NCBI GenBank assembly: GCA_036502625.1
Contig: DASXYG010000118.1
Location: 1-56,498 of the forward strand
Length of the DNA stretch: 56,498 nt
Direction of reading: 5' to 3'
Source: DASXYG01 sp036502625
Lineage (GTDB): Bacteria; Actinomycetota; Actinomycetes; Streptosporangiales; Streptosporangiaceae
This document shows positions 1 to 8,365 of this stretch, piece after piece (the first letter of the stretch is position 1; the number at the start of each line of letters is the position of its first letter). The notes below the pieces were generated by a model that saw only the letters and a list, made by a program, of their open reading frames with translations, made no database searches and was not told the DNA's origin. A program made the position numbers and the translations under genes.

Positions 1-1560
1 ACCCCCGCCCTGCGCCACACCCGGGGCGGGGGCCGGGGACACGCCCGAAGCCGGGGCGGGCACGGGGGTGGAGGCCGCAGCCCCGCCCGGAGCCCCGCCT
101 GAGGCGGGGACCGCAGCAACGCCCGAGGCGGGTGCGGCGGCAGCCGGAGCCGAGCCCCGCCCTCGCCCCCTCCTCCGCCGCCCCTGGCCCGTGCCGGGGG
201 GAACCGGAGCCGAGCCCGGGCCTGAGCCCGGAGCGGGTTCGGGGGTGGGTGAAGCCGGAGCCGAGCCCCGTCCTCGCCCCCTCCCCCGGCCCCGGCCCGG
301 AGGAGCCGGAGCCGAGCCTGAAGCTGAGCCCGGACCGGGGGCCGGAGTGGGTTCGGGGGTGGGTGAAGCCGCACCAGGAGCTGAGCCCGGGGCGCGGGCG
401 GGGGGACGCGGCGCCCTGCCCGAATCCGGGGCGGGGGCAGGGCCAGGAGCCGAGCCCGGAGCCGCACCCGCAGCGGGCGGCTGAGCGGAGTCCGGAGCCG
501 CGCGCGGGCCGCGGGCCGGAGCCGCGCCCGCTGCTGAGCCCGGGGCATAGCCCGGGCCCGGCGGGTCGGCGGGTGGGGAGGCCGTACGGGCGCGGGTGAC
601 CGCCTCGGGTGGGATGAGGCCCGGGTCCATCGGCTCGATCACCGGATGGCCGCCCGTGGTGCGGTCGCGGGACGGGAGGTCGGCGGGCGGGGCCACAGGG
701 GCGCCGAGCGGCATCGCCGCGGTCCCGTACGCGGTGCGGGCCCCGGGCGGCGGCGCCGGGCGGCGTTGGGGCGGGACCGCGGGCGGGGTGCCGGGGAGGC
801 GGGCGCGGTCGGGGTCGAGGCGGCGGGGGAAGCCGTCCTCGTCGAGCGGCAGGGCGCGGCGGGCGACCATGAGGCGGTAGTGGTCGAGCTCCGGGTCGAC
901 GCACGCGGCCGCGAGGTTGCCGCGCAGCTCCTCGGCGGGCCTCGGGGGCGGCAGGAGGTCGAGCAGCACCCGCAGCGGCGGCCGGTCCGCGACGATCTCG
1001 TGCGGCACCGCCAGCCGCCCCGAGCTGGCCATGAACAGCGTGGACAGGGTCTGGTCGAAGCGCGTCACGGCGATCTCGGCGAGCTTCGCCGCGTCGTCCG
1101 TGCCGAGGTCGAGCGTGTGCGCGAGCTGCACGGCGGACAGCCGGTGGCGCACCGTGAGGTCGAGCAGCTCCCGGTCGGCGGGGCGCAGGTCGGTCAGCGC
1201 CCGCGCGACCAGCATGGTCAGGACGTCGGCGTCTGGCGCGCAGACGTACGGGCTGGCGGTGGGCGGCGCGTCCGTACGCCGCCGCAGGCACTCATTGCGC
1301 GCCAGCGCGAACACCCAGGCGGTGAGGTCGGCGGGATCGGCGAGCGCGTCGGCGTGCGACGTGGCCACGAGCATCGTGTCGGTGAGCGCGCCCGCGGCCT
1401 CGTCCGCGCCGCCGACCATCGCCCAGCAATAGCCGAACAGGCCGGGGCCGTACGAGTCGTACAGCCGCTCCGCGCCCTGCCCGGCGCGTAACGCCGCGGC
1501 AAGCCGCGTCACATAATGCTTGGGCACCCGCGCCCCCTTGCCGACGAAGCTGTCCGTCAT
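1..1560 (-). CDS. RNA polymerase sigma-70-like protein with long Pro/Ala/Gly-rich tail (partial, runs off left edge)
   Basis: Read on the minus strand from the ATG at 1558-1560, the frame stays open for all 520 codons to the window edge, so the stop lies outside. Residues about 30-95 resemble sigma region 2 (LYDSYGPGLFGYCWAMV, then ALARNECLRRR). Residues about 115-165 resemble region 4 (LTDLRPADRELLDLTVRH, then a helix-turn-helix-like stretch). From about residue 240 the protein becomes a low-complexity chain of Pro, Ala, Gly, Ser and Arg, with repeated SAP and PAP words, for at least 280 residues. Family knowledge: such proteins are annotated as ECF-like sigma factors of unknown target. The tail is unusual for a sigma factor and could be an extracytoplasmic or disordered region; no membrane segment is visible in the part seen. 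The upstream gene nadA lies on the same strand, 127 bp away. Confidence 0.72.
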   Translation of the reverse strand, partial: MTDSFVGKGARVPKHYVTRLAAALRAGQGAERLYDSYGPGLFGYCWAMVGGADEAAGALTDTMLVATSHADALADPADLTAWVFALARNECLRRRTDAPPTASPYVCAPDADVLTMLVARALTDLRPADRELLDLTVRHRLSAVQLAHTLDLGTDDAAKLAEIAVTRFDQTLSTLFMASSGRLAVPHEIVADRPPLRVLLDLLPPPRPAEELRGNLAAACVDPELDHYRLMVARRALPLDEDGFPRRLDPDRARLPGTPPAVPPQRRPAPPPGARTAYGTAAMPLGAPVAPPADLPSRDRTTGGHPVIEPMDPGLIPPEAVTRARTASPPADPPGPGYAPGSAAGAAPARGPRAAPDSAQPPAAGAAPGSAPGPAPAPDSGRAPRPPARAPGSAPGAASPTPEPTPAPGPGSASGSAPAPPGRGRGRGRGRGSAPASPTPEPAPGSGPGSAPVPPGTGQGRRRRGRGRGSAPAAAAPASGVAAVPASGGAPGGAAASTPVPAPASGVSPAPAPGVAQGGG

Positions 1561-1570
1561 GCTAATTAGC
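1561..1570. promoter_or_regulatory. Perfect 10-bp palindrome GCTAATTAGC abutting the sigma-like start codon
   Basis: GCTAATTAGC lies immediately 5' of the ATG on the minus strand, so the usual Shine-Dalgarno position is occupied by an AT-rich palindrome. It may be an operator or reflect a leaderless or poorly translated mRNA. Function is inferred only. Confidence 0.35.
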
Positions 1571-1649
1571 GGGGGCGGCAGATCACCGGCCATTGACCAA
1601 TCCCGGGCGCTCCGGTTCCACAAATACAGCGCGCGGGTTACCATGCGTA

Positions 1650-1677
1650 CGTAATTAACTTTCCCCGGTTAATTACG
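1650..1677. promoter_or_regulatory. Perfect AT-rich inverted repeat between nadA and the sigma-like gene
   Basis: The arms CGTAATTAAC (1650-1659) and GTTAATTACG (1668-1677) are perfect 10-bp complements around an 8-nt loop. They start 9 nt past the nadA stop on the minus strand. Such AT-rich DNA stands out in this GC-rich window. It could be an operator for the sigma-like gene, or a hairpin ending nadA transcription, though no U-tract follows. Confidence 0.45.
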
Positions 1678-1686
1678 GCAGGTTGT

Positions 1687-2670
1687 TCATTCGCCGCCGC
1701 GGCCCGGCGAGCCGATTTCGATCATGCGGCGCACACTGTCCCTTGCGGCGTCGGCGATCCCGGGCGCCACGTCGACCTCGTCGGTTCCCTCCCGCAGCGA
1801 CCGCAGCAGTTTCTCCGGGGTGATCATCTTCATGTAGCGGCATTCGGCGCGCGAATTCACCGGTTCGAACCGGGTCGCGGTATTGGCCGCGCGCAACTGG
1901 TGCAGCATCCCAATTTCGGTCGCCACGAAAACGGTGCTTGCGGTTGTCGTCCGCGCCGCCGTGGCCATTCCTCCGGTGGACAGAATCCGTACGCGCTCCG
2001 CCGGGACGACGCCCTCGCCCGCGAGGTACAGCGCGGACGTCGCGCACCCGCACTCCGGGTGGACGTACAGCTCGGCGCCGGGTTCGGAGTCGACGCGCTC
2101 GCGCAGCGCCTTGCCGTCGATGCCCGCGTGGACGTGGCACTCCCCCATCCACACGTGCAGGTTCTCCCGCCCGGTCACCCGGCGCACGTGCGCGCCGAGG
2201 AACTGGTCGGGCAGGAACAGGATCTCCCGGTCGGCCGGAACGGACCGTACGACGTCGGCGGCGTTGGAGGACGTGCAGCAGATGTCGGACTCGGCCTTCA
2301 CCGCCGCGGACGTGTTGACGTACGCGACGACGACCGCGCCCGGGTGCTCGGCCTTCCACGCGCGGAGCTGGTCGGCGGTGATCGTGTCCGCCAGCGAGCA
2401 CCCGGCCGCCGCGTCGGGGATGAGCACGGTCTTCTCCGGCGCGAGGATCTTCGCGGTCTCGGCCATGAAGTGCACGCCGCAGAAGACGATCGTCGCGGCG
2501 TCGGCCTGCGCGGCGAGGCGGGACAGCGCGAGCGAGTCGCCCACGTGGTCGGCGACGTCCTGGATCTCGGGGAGCTGGTAGTTGTGCGCGAGGATCACGG
2601 CGTCCCGCTCGCGGGCCAGCCGCCGCACCTCACGCGCCCACTGCTCGGTACGAACATCCGTCACGGTCAT
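1687..2670 (-). CDS. nadA: Quinolinate synthase A
   Basis: NadA condenses iminoaspartate with dihydroxyacetone phosphate to quinolinate, in de novo NAD synthesis, using a [4Fe-4S] cluster. The 327-residue product has family hallmarks: LAHNYQLPEIQDVAD near the N-terminus, PDAAAGCSLAD, HVHAGID, VHPECGC and SRAECRYMKMITPEKLL near the C-terminus. The Cys of GCSLA, PEC and ECRYM are the expected cluster ligands. The ATG at 2668-2670 is chosen because GGAGGG lies 4 nt upstream; an open stretch before it lacks coding character. It is divergent from the Nudix-type regulator at 2737. No nadB or nadC, its usual partners, follows: the next gene is sigma-like. nadE lies 3.7 kb away. Confidence 0.95.
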   Translation of the reverse strand: MTVTDVRTEQWAREVRRLARERDAVILAHNYQLPEIQDVADHVGDSLALSRLAAQADAATIVFCGVHFMAETAKILAPEKTVLIPDAAAGCSLADTITADQLRAWKAEHPGAVVVAYVNTSAAVKAESDICCTSSNAADVVRSVPADREILFLPDQFLGAHVRRVTGRENLHVWMGECHVHAGIDGKALRERVDSEPGAELYVHPECGCATSALYLAGEGVVPAERVRILSTGGMATAARTTTASTVFVATEIGMLHQLRAANTATRFEPVNSRAECRYMKMITPEKLLRSLREGTDEVDVAPGIADAARDSVRRMIEIGSPGRGGE

Positions 2671-2710
2671 CGCGCCCTCCACGATCCACCCCAGATCGTT
2701 TTCGCCTGGG

Positions 2711-2721
2711 AGTCTAAAACT
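2711..2721. promoter_or_regulatory. Candidate operator between nadA and the NrtR-type regulator
   Basis: AGTCTAAAACT is an imperfect dyad (8 of 11 positions) in the only A/T-rich stretch of the 66-bp divergent gap between nadA and the Nudix regulator. NrtR regulators bind AT-rich palindromes in promoters of NAD genes and often their own. The assignment is inference from position. Confidence 0.35.
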
Positions 2722-2736
2722 ACCGAGCACAATAGC

Positions 2737-3474
2737 ATGCGGGGCATGCCACCAGATGAGATGCGTCATGAGGTGCTCGCCGCCGTGTTCCAGGTGCGCC
2801 GCACACCGCACGGCGCCGACCGGCTCGACGTCCTGCTGTGGCGCCGCGGCCGCGCGCCGCACCGCGACGCCTGGGCGCTGCCGGGCGGCACGCTCGGCCT
2901 GGCCGAGGGGCTCGGCGCGTCCATCCGGCGGCAGCTCGCGCAGAAGGTGGACGTCCGCGAGGTCGCCCACCTCGAACAGCTCATGACGTCCGGCGCGCCC
3001 GACCGCCACCCCGGGCGGCGCGTCGTGGCCACGTCGTACCTCGGGCTGGTGCCCGCCGACGCCGACCCGCGCCTGCCGGACGACACCCGCTGGCACGACG
3101 CCGACACCCTGCCGTCCATGGCCTTCGACCACGCGGAGATCGTCGACGCGGCCCGCACCCGCCTGCGCGCGAAGCTGTCGTACACCAACGTCGGCTTCGC
3201 GCTGGCCACCCCGGAGTTCACGATGTCCCAACTGTGCGGCTACTACCGCGCGGCGCTCGGCCACGACGTCTCCGCCACGAACCTCCAGCGCGTCCTGCTC
3301 CGCCGCGGCCAGATCGAGCCCACCGGCGGCGCCCTCCCGTCCGGCAGCCGCGGCGGCCGCCCCGCCGCCGTCTTCCGCTTCCGCGACCGCCGCCTAGAGG
3401 TCACCGACGAGTTCGCCGTCCTCCGCCCCCCAGCCACCGACCGCACCCCCACCAACGCCCAACCCACCACCTGA
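2737..3474 (+). CDS. nrtR: NrtR-type Nudix transcriptional regulator of NAD metabolism
   Basis: The 245-residue protein has an N-terminal Nudix fold (EVLAAVFQVRR, then LPGGTLGLAEGLGASIRRQL, a degenerate Nudix box) and a C-terminal winged-helix part (FTMSQLCGYYRAALGHDVSATNLQRVLLRRGQIEPTG). This two-domain layout is that of NrtR, which represses NAD biosynthesis genes and senses ADP-ribose. In the Nudix box the usual REXXEE is replaced by GASIRRQL, which fits loss of hydrolase activity in the regulator subfamily. It is divergent from nadA, supporting the role. The start is uncertain: ATGs at 2737, 2746 and 2761 are in frame and none has a strong ribosome-binding site; 2737 is the longest reasonable choice. 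The C-terminal 15 residues are Thr/Pro-rich. Confidence 0.85.
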   Translation: MRGMPPDEMRHEVLAAVFQVRRTPHGADRLDVLLWRRGRAPHRDAWALPGGTLGLAEGLGASIRRQLAQKVDVREVAHLEQLMTSGAPDRHPGRRVVATSYLGLVPADADPRLPDDTRWHDADTLPSMAFDHAEIVDAARTRLRAKLSYTNVGFALATPEFTMSQLCGYYRAALGHDVSATNLQRVLLRRGQIEPTGGALPSGSRGGRPAAVFRFRDRRLEVTDEFAVLRPPATDRTPTNAQPTT

Positions 3475-3582
3475 CCAGCCCGATCCCCACCCCACGCGAC
3501 AACCTCCACGCACCCTCACGCGACCAGGCTCAGGTCCGGACCGCTGCGTCGCTCGTTCCAGGGCACCCGTGAGACCAAGGAC

Positions 3583-4345
3583 AAGGCCGCGCTCCGCGCG
3601 ACAGACCCCCCGCGACCTTGGGTGAGCGGGTTCAAGGCTGGGCCGCGAAGCTGACGCCCTTACCCGGGCACCCCGGGAGACCAGGGACAAGGCCGCGCTC
3701 CGCGCGACAGACCCCCGCGACCCCGGGCAACCAGATTCAAGGCCGGGCCGCGAGGCTGACGCCCTCAGCCGGGCACCCCGGAAAGCCAACGCCAAAGGCC
3801 GCGCTCCGCGCGACAGACCTCCCGCGCCCTTCGGTGAGCAGATTCAACGCCGGGCCGCGAGGCTGACGCCCTTACCCGCGCACCCCGGGAGGCCACGGAC
3901 AAGGCCGCGCTCCGCGCGACAACCCACCCGCCCCGTCCGCGAGCAGACTCAAGGCCGGGCCGCGAGGCTCCCCTCTCCCCCCGCCCGGCGCCGGTGAGCC
4001 CGGCTGCCGGGCGGCCCCTGAACGGACAAAGGCCGCGCTCCGCGCGACAGACTCCCCGCGACCACAGGCGAACGGATTCGACGCTGGGCCGCGGGCCTAC
4101 CTCGTGGCCGGGCCTCCGGGGCCAGGGCAAGGCCGCGCTCCGCGCGACAGATTTCCCGCGACCCTGGGTAAGCAGATTCAGGGCTGAGCCGCGAGGCTGC
4201 CGCTCTTCCCTGGGGCACCCCGGAAGACCAGAGGCAACGGCCGCGCACCGCGTGGGAAAGCTCCCGCGACCCCAGGCGAGCAGACTCAGGGCTGGACCTC
4301 GAGACTCTCGCTCTTTCCGGGCATCCCGGGAGACCAGGGCAAAGG
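3583..4345 (+). repeat. Direct array of about eight copies of a 75-bp intergenic repeat
   Basis: Copies begin with AAGGCCGCGCTCCGCGCGAC at about 3583, 3689, 3795, 3901, 4029 and 4129, with degenerate copies near 4235 and 4341. Spacing is 100-130 bp. Each runs through CCCGCGACC, GTGAGC and TTCAAGGCTGGGCCGCGAGGCT. The first part contains the hairpin CGCGC-TCC-GCGCG. The core is far better conserved than the spacers. Confidence 0.85.
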
Positions 4346-4560
4346 CCGCGAGGCTAACGCCCCCTGAGCTCCGTCCCGGTGACCTCCGGGGCCGGGGCGG
4401 TGTCCCTGGCGGCGCAGCCCAGCGCAACCAGGAAGCCCGCCACGTTTCCGGCTCGGGAGCACGGGGGCTCGGGAGCACAGGGCTCGGGAGCACGGGCCTC
4501 GGGAGCACGGGGGCTGGGCGGGAAACGCCCTAGCGCGGAGGCTCGGGCAAGGGCGGCAGC

Positions 4561-4989
4561 CCCCGCGGCCCAACCTTGAACCCGCTCACCCAAGGTCGCG
4601 GGAAATCAGTCGCGCGCAGCGCGGCCTTTCACAACCCGGAACCCCGCCAACACCACCGCATCCCCGACACCAGGAGCCAGCGCACCAGCGAAGAGCGCCC
4701 GCGTCAGGGCGCCAGCCTCGCGGCCCAACCTTGAACCCGCCCACCCAAGGTCGCGGAAAATCAGTCGCGCGCAGCGCGGCCTTTCACAACCCGGCACGCG
4801 CCGCCACCCCCGGCATCCACCAGCGCCAGGAGCCAGCGAAGAGCGCCCGCGTCAGGGCGCCAGCCCCGCGGCCCAACCCCGAAGCCGCCCACCCAAGGTC
4901 GCGGGAAATCAGTCGCGCGCAGCGCGGCCTTTCACAACCCGGCACCCCAGCCCGCGCAACGGGCCGTAGCGCGCAGCGCGGCCTTTGAA
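4561..4989 (-). repeat. Inverted copies of the 75-bp intergenic repeat
   Basis: The same unit in opposite orientation (GCGGCCCAACCTTGAAC, then AAGGTCGCGG, then GTCGCGCGCAGCGCGGCCTT) occurs at about 4561-4629, 4716-4788 and 4863-4937, with a short terminal copy at 4968-4989. The inverted set has one consistent base change in the hairpin loop (GCA for GGA), suggesting it spread separately from the direct set. Confidence 0.85.
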
Positions 4990-5066
4990 GGCACCCTTCG
5001 TCTTAACGGAGATGAATGTTCGGCGTACCGTAAAAGCGTGACCATCCCCGCCCCCCGGCACCATCG

Positions 5067-6362
5067 ATGAGCGCACAAGAGACGACGCCGTGCTCCGGTG
5101 ACGCCGCGCCTGCCGGGTCGGCGCTCGAGCGGATCCGCTCGCGGGGCCGTGTTCGGGCCGTCGCGCTCATGTTCGGGCCGGCGTTCGTGGCCGCCGTTGC
5201 GTACGTGGATCCCGGGAACTTCGCGACGAACTTCGCCGGCGGGGCACGCTACGGCTACCGGCTGATGTGGGTCGTGCTGCTGGCCAATCTGATGGCCATG
5301 CCCATCCAGTACCTCTCCGCGAAGCTCGGCATCGTGACCGGGATGAGCCTGCCGCGCGCCTGTCGCGAGCGGTTCGGGCGTACGGCGGCGCGGGGGCTGT
5401 GGGCGCAGGCGGAGCTCATCGCGATGGCCACCGACCTGGCCGAGTTCGTCGGCGCGGCGGTCGGGCTGAACCTCCTGTTCGGCGTGCCGCCGACGGTCGC
5501 GGCGGCGATCACCGCGGTGATCGCGTTCGTGGTGCTCGGCCTGCAGTCGCGCGGCGTGCGCCGGTTCGAGGTGGCGGTCGTCGCGCTGCTCGCGGTGATC
5601 CTCGCCGGGTTCCTGTACGAGACCCTGCGCATCGGCCCGGACGCCCGGGGCGCCGTCGCCGGCCTGATCCCCACGTTCGACGGCGCAGGCAGCGTGCTGC
5701 TCGCCGTCGGCATCGTCGGCGCGACGGCCATGCCGCACGTCATCTACCTGCACTCGGCGCTGACGACCGAGCGCGTGCCGTGGACCACCGGTGAGGAGCG
5801 CCGCAGCGTGCTGCGGTTCGAGCGCTACGACGTGGTCATCGCGCTCGGCATCGCCGGCCTGATCAACATGGCCATGCTGGCGGTGGCCGCGAAGCTCTTC
5901 CACGGCCCGGCCGCCGCCCGCGCCGGCGACGTGACCACCCTCGAAGGCGCCCACGCCGGCCTCGGAACCCTGATCGGCGGCGGCGCGGCGCTGGCCTTCG
6001 CCGTGGCGCTGCTGGCGTCCGGCATCTCGTCGTCCTCGGTCGGCACGTTCGCCGGCCAGGTCATCATGGACGGCTTCATCCGCCGCCGCATCCCGCTGGT
6101 GGCCCGCCGCGCCATCACGATGGCCCCGGCGATCGCCCTCCTGGCCGCGGGCATCGACCCGACCGCCGCGCTGGTGCTGAGCCAGGTCCTGCTGTCGTTC
6201 GGCATCCCGTTCGCGCTGATCCCCCTCGTCCTGCTGACGAGCTCGCGGAAGGTGATGGGCGCCCAGGCCAGCGGCCGCGCGATGACGGCCCTGATGATCG
6301 CCATCACCGCCACGATCGTCGCCTTGAACCTGTACCTCCTGTACCGCCAGTTCCTCGCGTAG
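5067..6362 (+). CDS. mntH: Nramp-family divalent metal (Mn2+/Fe2+) transporter
   Basis: The 431-residue integral membrane protein has about 11 hydrophobic segments. It carries the two Nramp metal-binding signatures: DPGNFATN in TM1 (residues 48-55) and the MPH of ATAMPHVIYLHS in TM6. The family imports Mn2+ or Fe2+ by proton symport. No clear Shine-Dalgarno precedes the ATG, so a leaderless or short-leader mRNA is possible. nadE follows after 15 bp and is probably cotranscribed. The upstream unique sequence (about 4995-5066) is the likely promoter; I did not find a convincing MntR site. The N-terminal 25 residues are hydrophilic and cytoplasmic. Confidence 0.93.
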   Translation: MSAQETTPCSGDAAPAGSALERIRSRGRVRAVALMFGPAFVAAVAYVDPGNFATNFAGGARYGYRLMWVVLLANLMAMPIQYLSAKLGIVTGMSLPRACRERFGRTAARGLWAQAELIAMATDLAEFVGAAVGLNLLFGVPPTVAAAITAVIAFVVLGLQSRGVRRFEVAVVALLAVILAGFLYETLRIGPDARGAVAGLIPTFDGAGSVLLAVGIVGATAMPHVIYLHSALTTERVPWTTGEERRSVLRFERYDVVIALGIAGLINMAMLAVAAKLFHGPAAARAGDVTTLEGAHAGLGTLIGGGAALAFAVALLASGISSSSVGTFAGQVIMDGFIRRRIPLVARRAITMAPAIALLAAGIDPTAALVLSQVLLSFGIPFALIPLVLLTSSRKVMGAQASGRAMTALMIAITATIVALNLYLLYRQFLA

Positions 6363-6377
6363 CCGGATAATGAGCCC

Positions 6378-7229
6378 ATGAGCGTACGGCGGCGGATCAT
6401 CAGCGAGCTCGGTGTCAAGGCGGCCATCGAGCCCAAGATCGAGATCCGGGAGCGGATCGAGTTCCTCAAGGACTACCTGCGGTCCACCCCGGCCGCGGGC
6501 TTCGTGCTGGGCATCAGCGGCGGCCAGGACAGCACGCTGGCCGGCCGGCTGTGCCAGTCCGCCGCCGAGGAGCTGCGCGCCGAGGGCCGCGAGGCCACAT
6601 TCGTCGCGGTGCGGCTGCCGTACGGCGTGCAGGCCGACGAGCACGACGCGCAGATCGCCCTGGAGTTCATCCGCCCCGACCGGTCGATCACGGTGAACGT
6701 CAAACCGAGCGCGGACGCCGCCGCGGCCGAGGCGGCGCGCGCCCTGCGCGAGCCGGGCGACGGCGAGCCCGCCCTCAGCGACTTCGTGCGCGGCAACATC
6801 AAGGCCCGCGAGCGCATGGTGCTCCAGTACGCGATCTCCGGCCGGCTCAACATGCTGGTCGTGGGCACCGACCACGCGGCCGAGGCGGTGACCGGCTTCT
6901 TCACGAAGTACGGCGACGGCGGCGTGGACGTCACCCCGCTGACCGGCCTCACCAAGCGCCAGGGCGCCGCCCTCCTCCGCGAGCTGGGCGCGCCGCCGAG
7001 CGTCACGAGCAAGGTCCCGACCGCGGACCTCGAGGACGACCGCCCCGCGCTCCCCGACGAGGTGGCCCTCGGCCTGACGTACACCCAGATCGACGACTAC
7101 CTCGAAGGCGCCGACGTCCCCCTGGAGGTGGCCGCGCGCCTGGAGTCGGTCTACCAGGCGACCCGCCACAAGCGGTCCGTCCCGGTGACCCCGCTCGACG
7201 ACTGGTGGCGGGCCGACGGCCGCGGCTAG
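6378..7229 (+). CDS. nadE: Ammonia-dependent NAD+ synthetase
   Basis: NadE amidates nicotinate adenine dinucleotide to NAD+ with ATP and ammonia. The 283-residue product has the ATP pyrophosphatase P-loop SGGQDST (residues 46-52), GTDHAAEAVTGFFTKYGDGGVD, and the C-terminal KRSVPVTPLDDWWR that is typical of the short E. coli/Bacillus-type enzyme. There is no N-terminal glutaminase domain, so it should use free ammonia. It sits 15 bp after mntH. With nadA and nrtR nearby, the window carries the first and last steps of NAD synthesis plus a likely regulator. Confidence 0.95.
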   Translation: MSVRRRIISELGVKAAIEPKIEIRERIEFLKDYLRSTPAAGFVLGISGGQDSTLAGRLCQSAAEELRAEGREATFVAVRLPYGVQADEHDAQIALEFIRPDRSITVNVKPSADAAAAEAARALREPGDGEPALSDFVRGNIKARERMVLQYAISGRLNMLVVGTDHAAEAVTGFFTKYGDGGVDVTPLTGLTKRQGAALLRELGAPPSVTSKVPTADLEDDRPALPDEVALGLTYTQIDDYLEGADVPLEVAARLESVYQATRHKRSVPVTPLDDWWRADGRG

Positions 7230-7345
7230 ACGACGAAGACGAACGCGGCGGCGTTCAGCACGAGCATCCCGCCGGCGTTGACGAAGAGGTTCCGGCCGAA
7301 GTCGTGCGCGCGGATGTGTGTCGTGATGGCGATGACGACGTATTC
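7226..7345 (-). pseudogene. Remnant of a membrane-protein gene (C-terminal fragment)
   Basis: On the minus strand a stretch ending at the TAG at 7226-7228 reads VVIAITTHIRAHDFGRNLF, then VNAGGMLVLNAAAFVFVV. It has strong G/C third-position bias, but there is no start codon and an in-frame stop (that of the serine hydrolase) lies just before it. It looks like the last 40 residues, including a final membrane helix, of a lost gene. The parent family was not recognised. It overlaps the nadE stop by three bases. Confidence 0.4.
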
Positions 7346-7372
7346 GTGACAGCGCGGCCGCGCCGGATCCGG

Positions 7373-8362
7373 TCAGCGGGTGGGCTTGTGCGGCGGCACC
7401 GGCAACGGGATGCACGCGTTGAGGGCGGCGACCGTGGCGCGGGCGGCGCGTTCCACCTCCGCGATGCCCGACCCCGGCGACGGGTGGTCGTTGGACAGGA
7501 CGGCGATCAGGTAGTCGTGGCCCGCCGTACGGATCCGACCGATGCTGTTGATGATCCAGAGGCCGCCGTCGGTGGTGCGGGCCAGCCAGCCGTTCTTCAG
7601 CTCGGCGTCCGGACCCGCCTCCGGGTCGGACTCCCCGGGCGCGGCGGCGGCGCTCACGCCCCAGGCCTGCTCCGGCGCCACGTGGGCCATCAGGTCCAGC
7701 GCGTACGCGCGGCGCTGCTCGCTGAGGCCGCCGGCGTCGCCGGTCAGCGCGGACAGGAGGAGCACCTGGTCGCGTGCGGTGGTGCGGGTCAGGCCCCAGC
7801 CGAGCGCGTCGAGGACCACGGTGTGCCGCAGGCCCAGGGCGTGCAGGGTCTCCGACACCGGTACGGCGCCGCCGACGTCGGACCACAGGGCGTCGGCGGC
7901 CTTGTTGTCGCTGTACTCGATGGCGGCGTGCGCCAGGGACCGCTCGCCGGGGGTGAGCGCCCGGCGGTCGCGCTGCGCCTCGGTGAGCAGCGTCACGAGG
8001 ATGGCGACCTTGGCGATGCTCGCGGTCTCGAACGTGTCGTCGGTGTCGTAGCCGTACTCGGTGCCGGTGGTGCGCTCGTGCACGGCCACCGAGATGCGCG
8101 CGCCGCCCAGCTCGGACTCCAGCCGTTCGGTCAGCGCCCGCTTGGCCGCGTCGCATGGATGCCCGGCGGGCGTACGGCTGGGCATCCGCGGCAGCGGCCG
8201 GTCGCCGGGGCCCGGCGCGGCGGGACGCGGCGCGGCGGACGGCACATTGCGGACGGGTTGCGTCCGCGAGGCCGCCTCGCCGCCGGGCAGCAGTGCGAGC
8301 AGGGAGACCAGCGCGAGGCCGGTCACGGCCAGGGCGCCGAGCCGTCGCGCGTCACCGAACAT
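7373..8362 (-). CDS. Secreted beta-lactamase-fold serine hydrolase
   Basis: This 329-residue protein has an N-terminal membrane or signal segment (residues 8-27, LGALAVTGLALVSLLALLPG), a Pro-rich linker, and a class A beta-lactamase/PBP fold. The catalytic set is visible: S115-IA-K118 (SxxK), S151-DN (SDN loop) and K256-NG (KTG-like). I see no clear ExxLN omega-loop glutamate, so hydrolysis of beta-lactams is not assured; it may be a cell-wall peptidase-like or orphan hydrolase. The ATG at 8360-8362 is chosen because GGGAG lies 8 nt upstream. That ribosome-binding site forms one arm of a perfect 10-bp hairpin (8366-8394). The cysteine dioxygenase gene is upstream on the same strand, 117 bp away. 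Confidence 0.8.
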   Translation of the reverse strand: MFGDARRLGALAVTGLALVSLLALLPGGEAASRTQPVRNVPSAAPRPAAPGPGDRPLPRMPSRTPAGHPCDAAKRALTERLESELGGARISVAVHERTTGTEYGYDTDDTFETASIAKVAILVTLLTEAQRDRRALTPGERSLAHAAIEYSDNKAADALWSDVGGAVPVSETLHALGLRHTVVLDALGWGLTRTTARDQVLLLSALTGDAGGLSEQRRAYALDLMAHVAPEQAWGVSAAAAPGESDPEAGPDAELKNGWLARTTDGGLWIINSIGRIRTAGHDYLIAVLSNDHPSPGSGIAEVERAARATVAALNACIPLPVPPHKPTR

Positions 8363-8365
8363 CCG

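Larger units (their letters stand above)
3475..5066. other. 1.6 kb gene-free spacer filled with dispersed repeats
   Basis: No reading frame here has the codon signature of the neighbouring genes. The frames that stay open are shadows of a roughly 75-bp repeat (annotated separately): about eight direct copies on the left half and four inverted copies on the right. The last 75 bp before mntH are unique and should hold its promoter. Confidence 0.75.

Noticed and set aside
3583..4989. Possible CRISPR array or tRNA cluster, because of regular repeats with GGTTCAA
   Set aside because: Repeat units are too long and diverged, spacers are not uniform or unique, no cas genes are near, and no cloverleaf could be drawn.
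4990..5066. An MntR or iron box before mntH
   Set aside because: TTCGGCGTACCGTAA is only a weak dyad and does not match a consensus I can vouch for.
4932..8156. A 1074-codon open frame on the minus strand
   Set aside because: It is antisense to mntH and nadE, Arg/His/Gly-rich without motifs, and is a shadow of their G/C third positions.
7373..8362. A true class A beta-lactamase giving drug resistance
   Set aside because: The active-site Ser, SDN and KxG are present, but a clear omega-loop ExxLN glutamate was not found, so the drug-resistance role is not supported.
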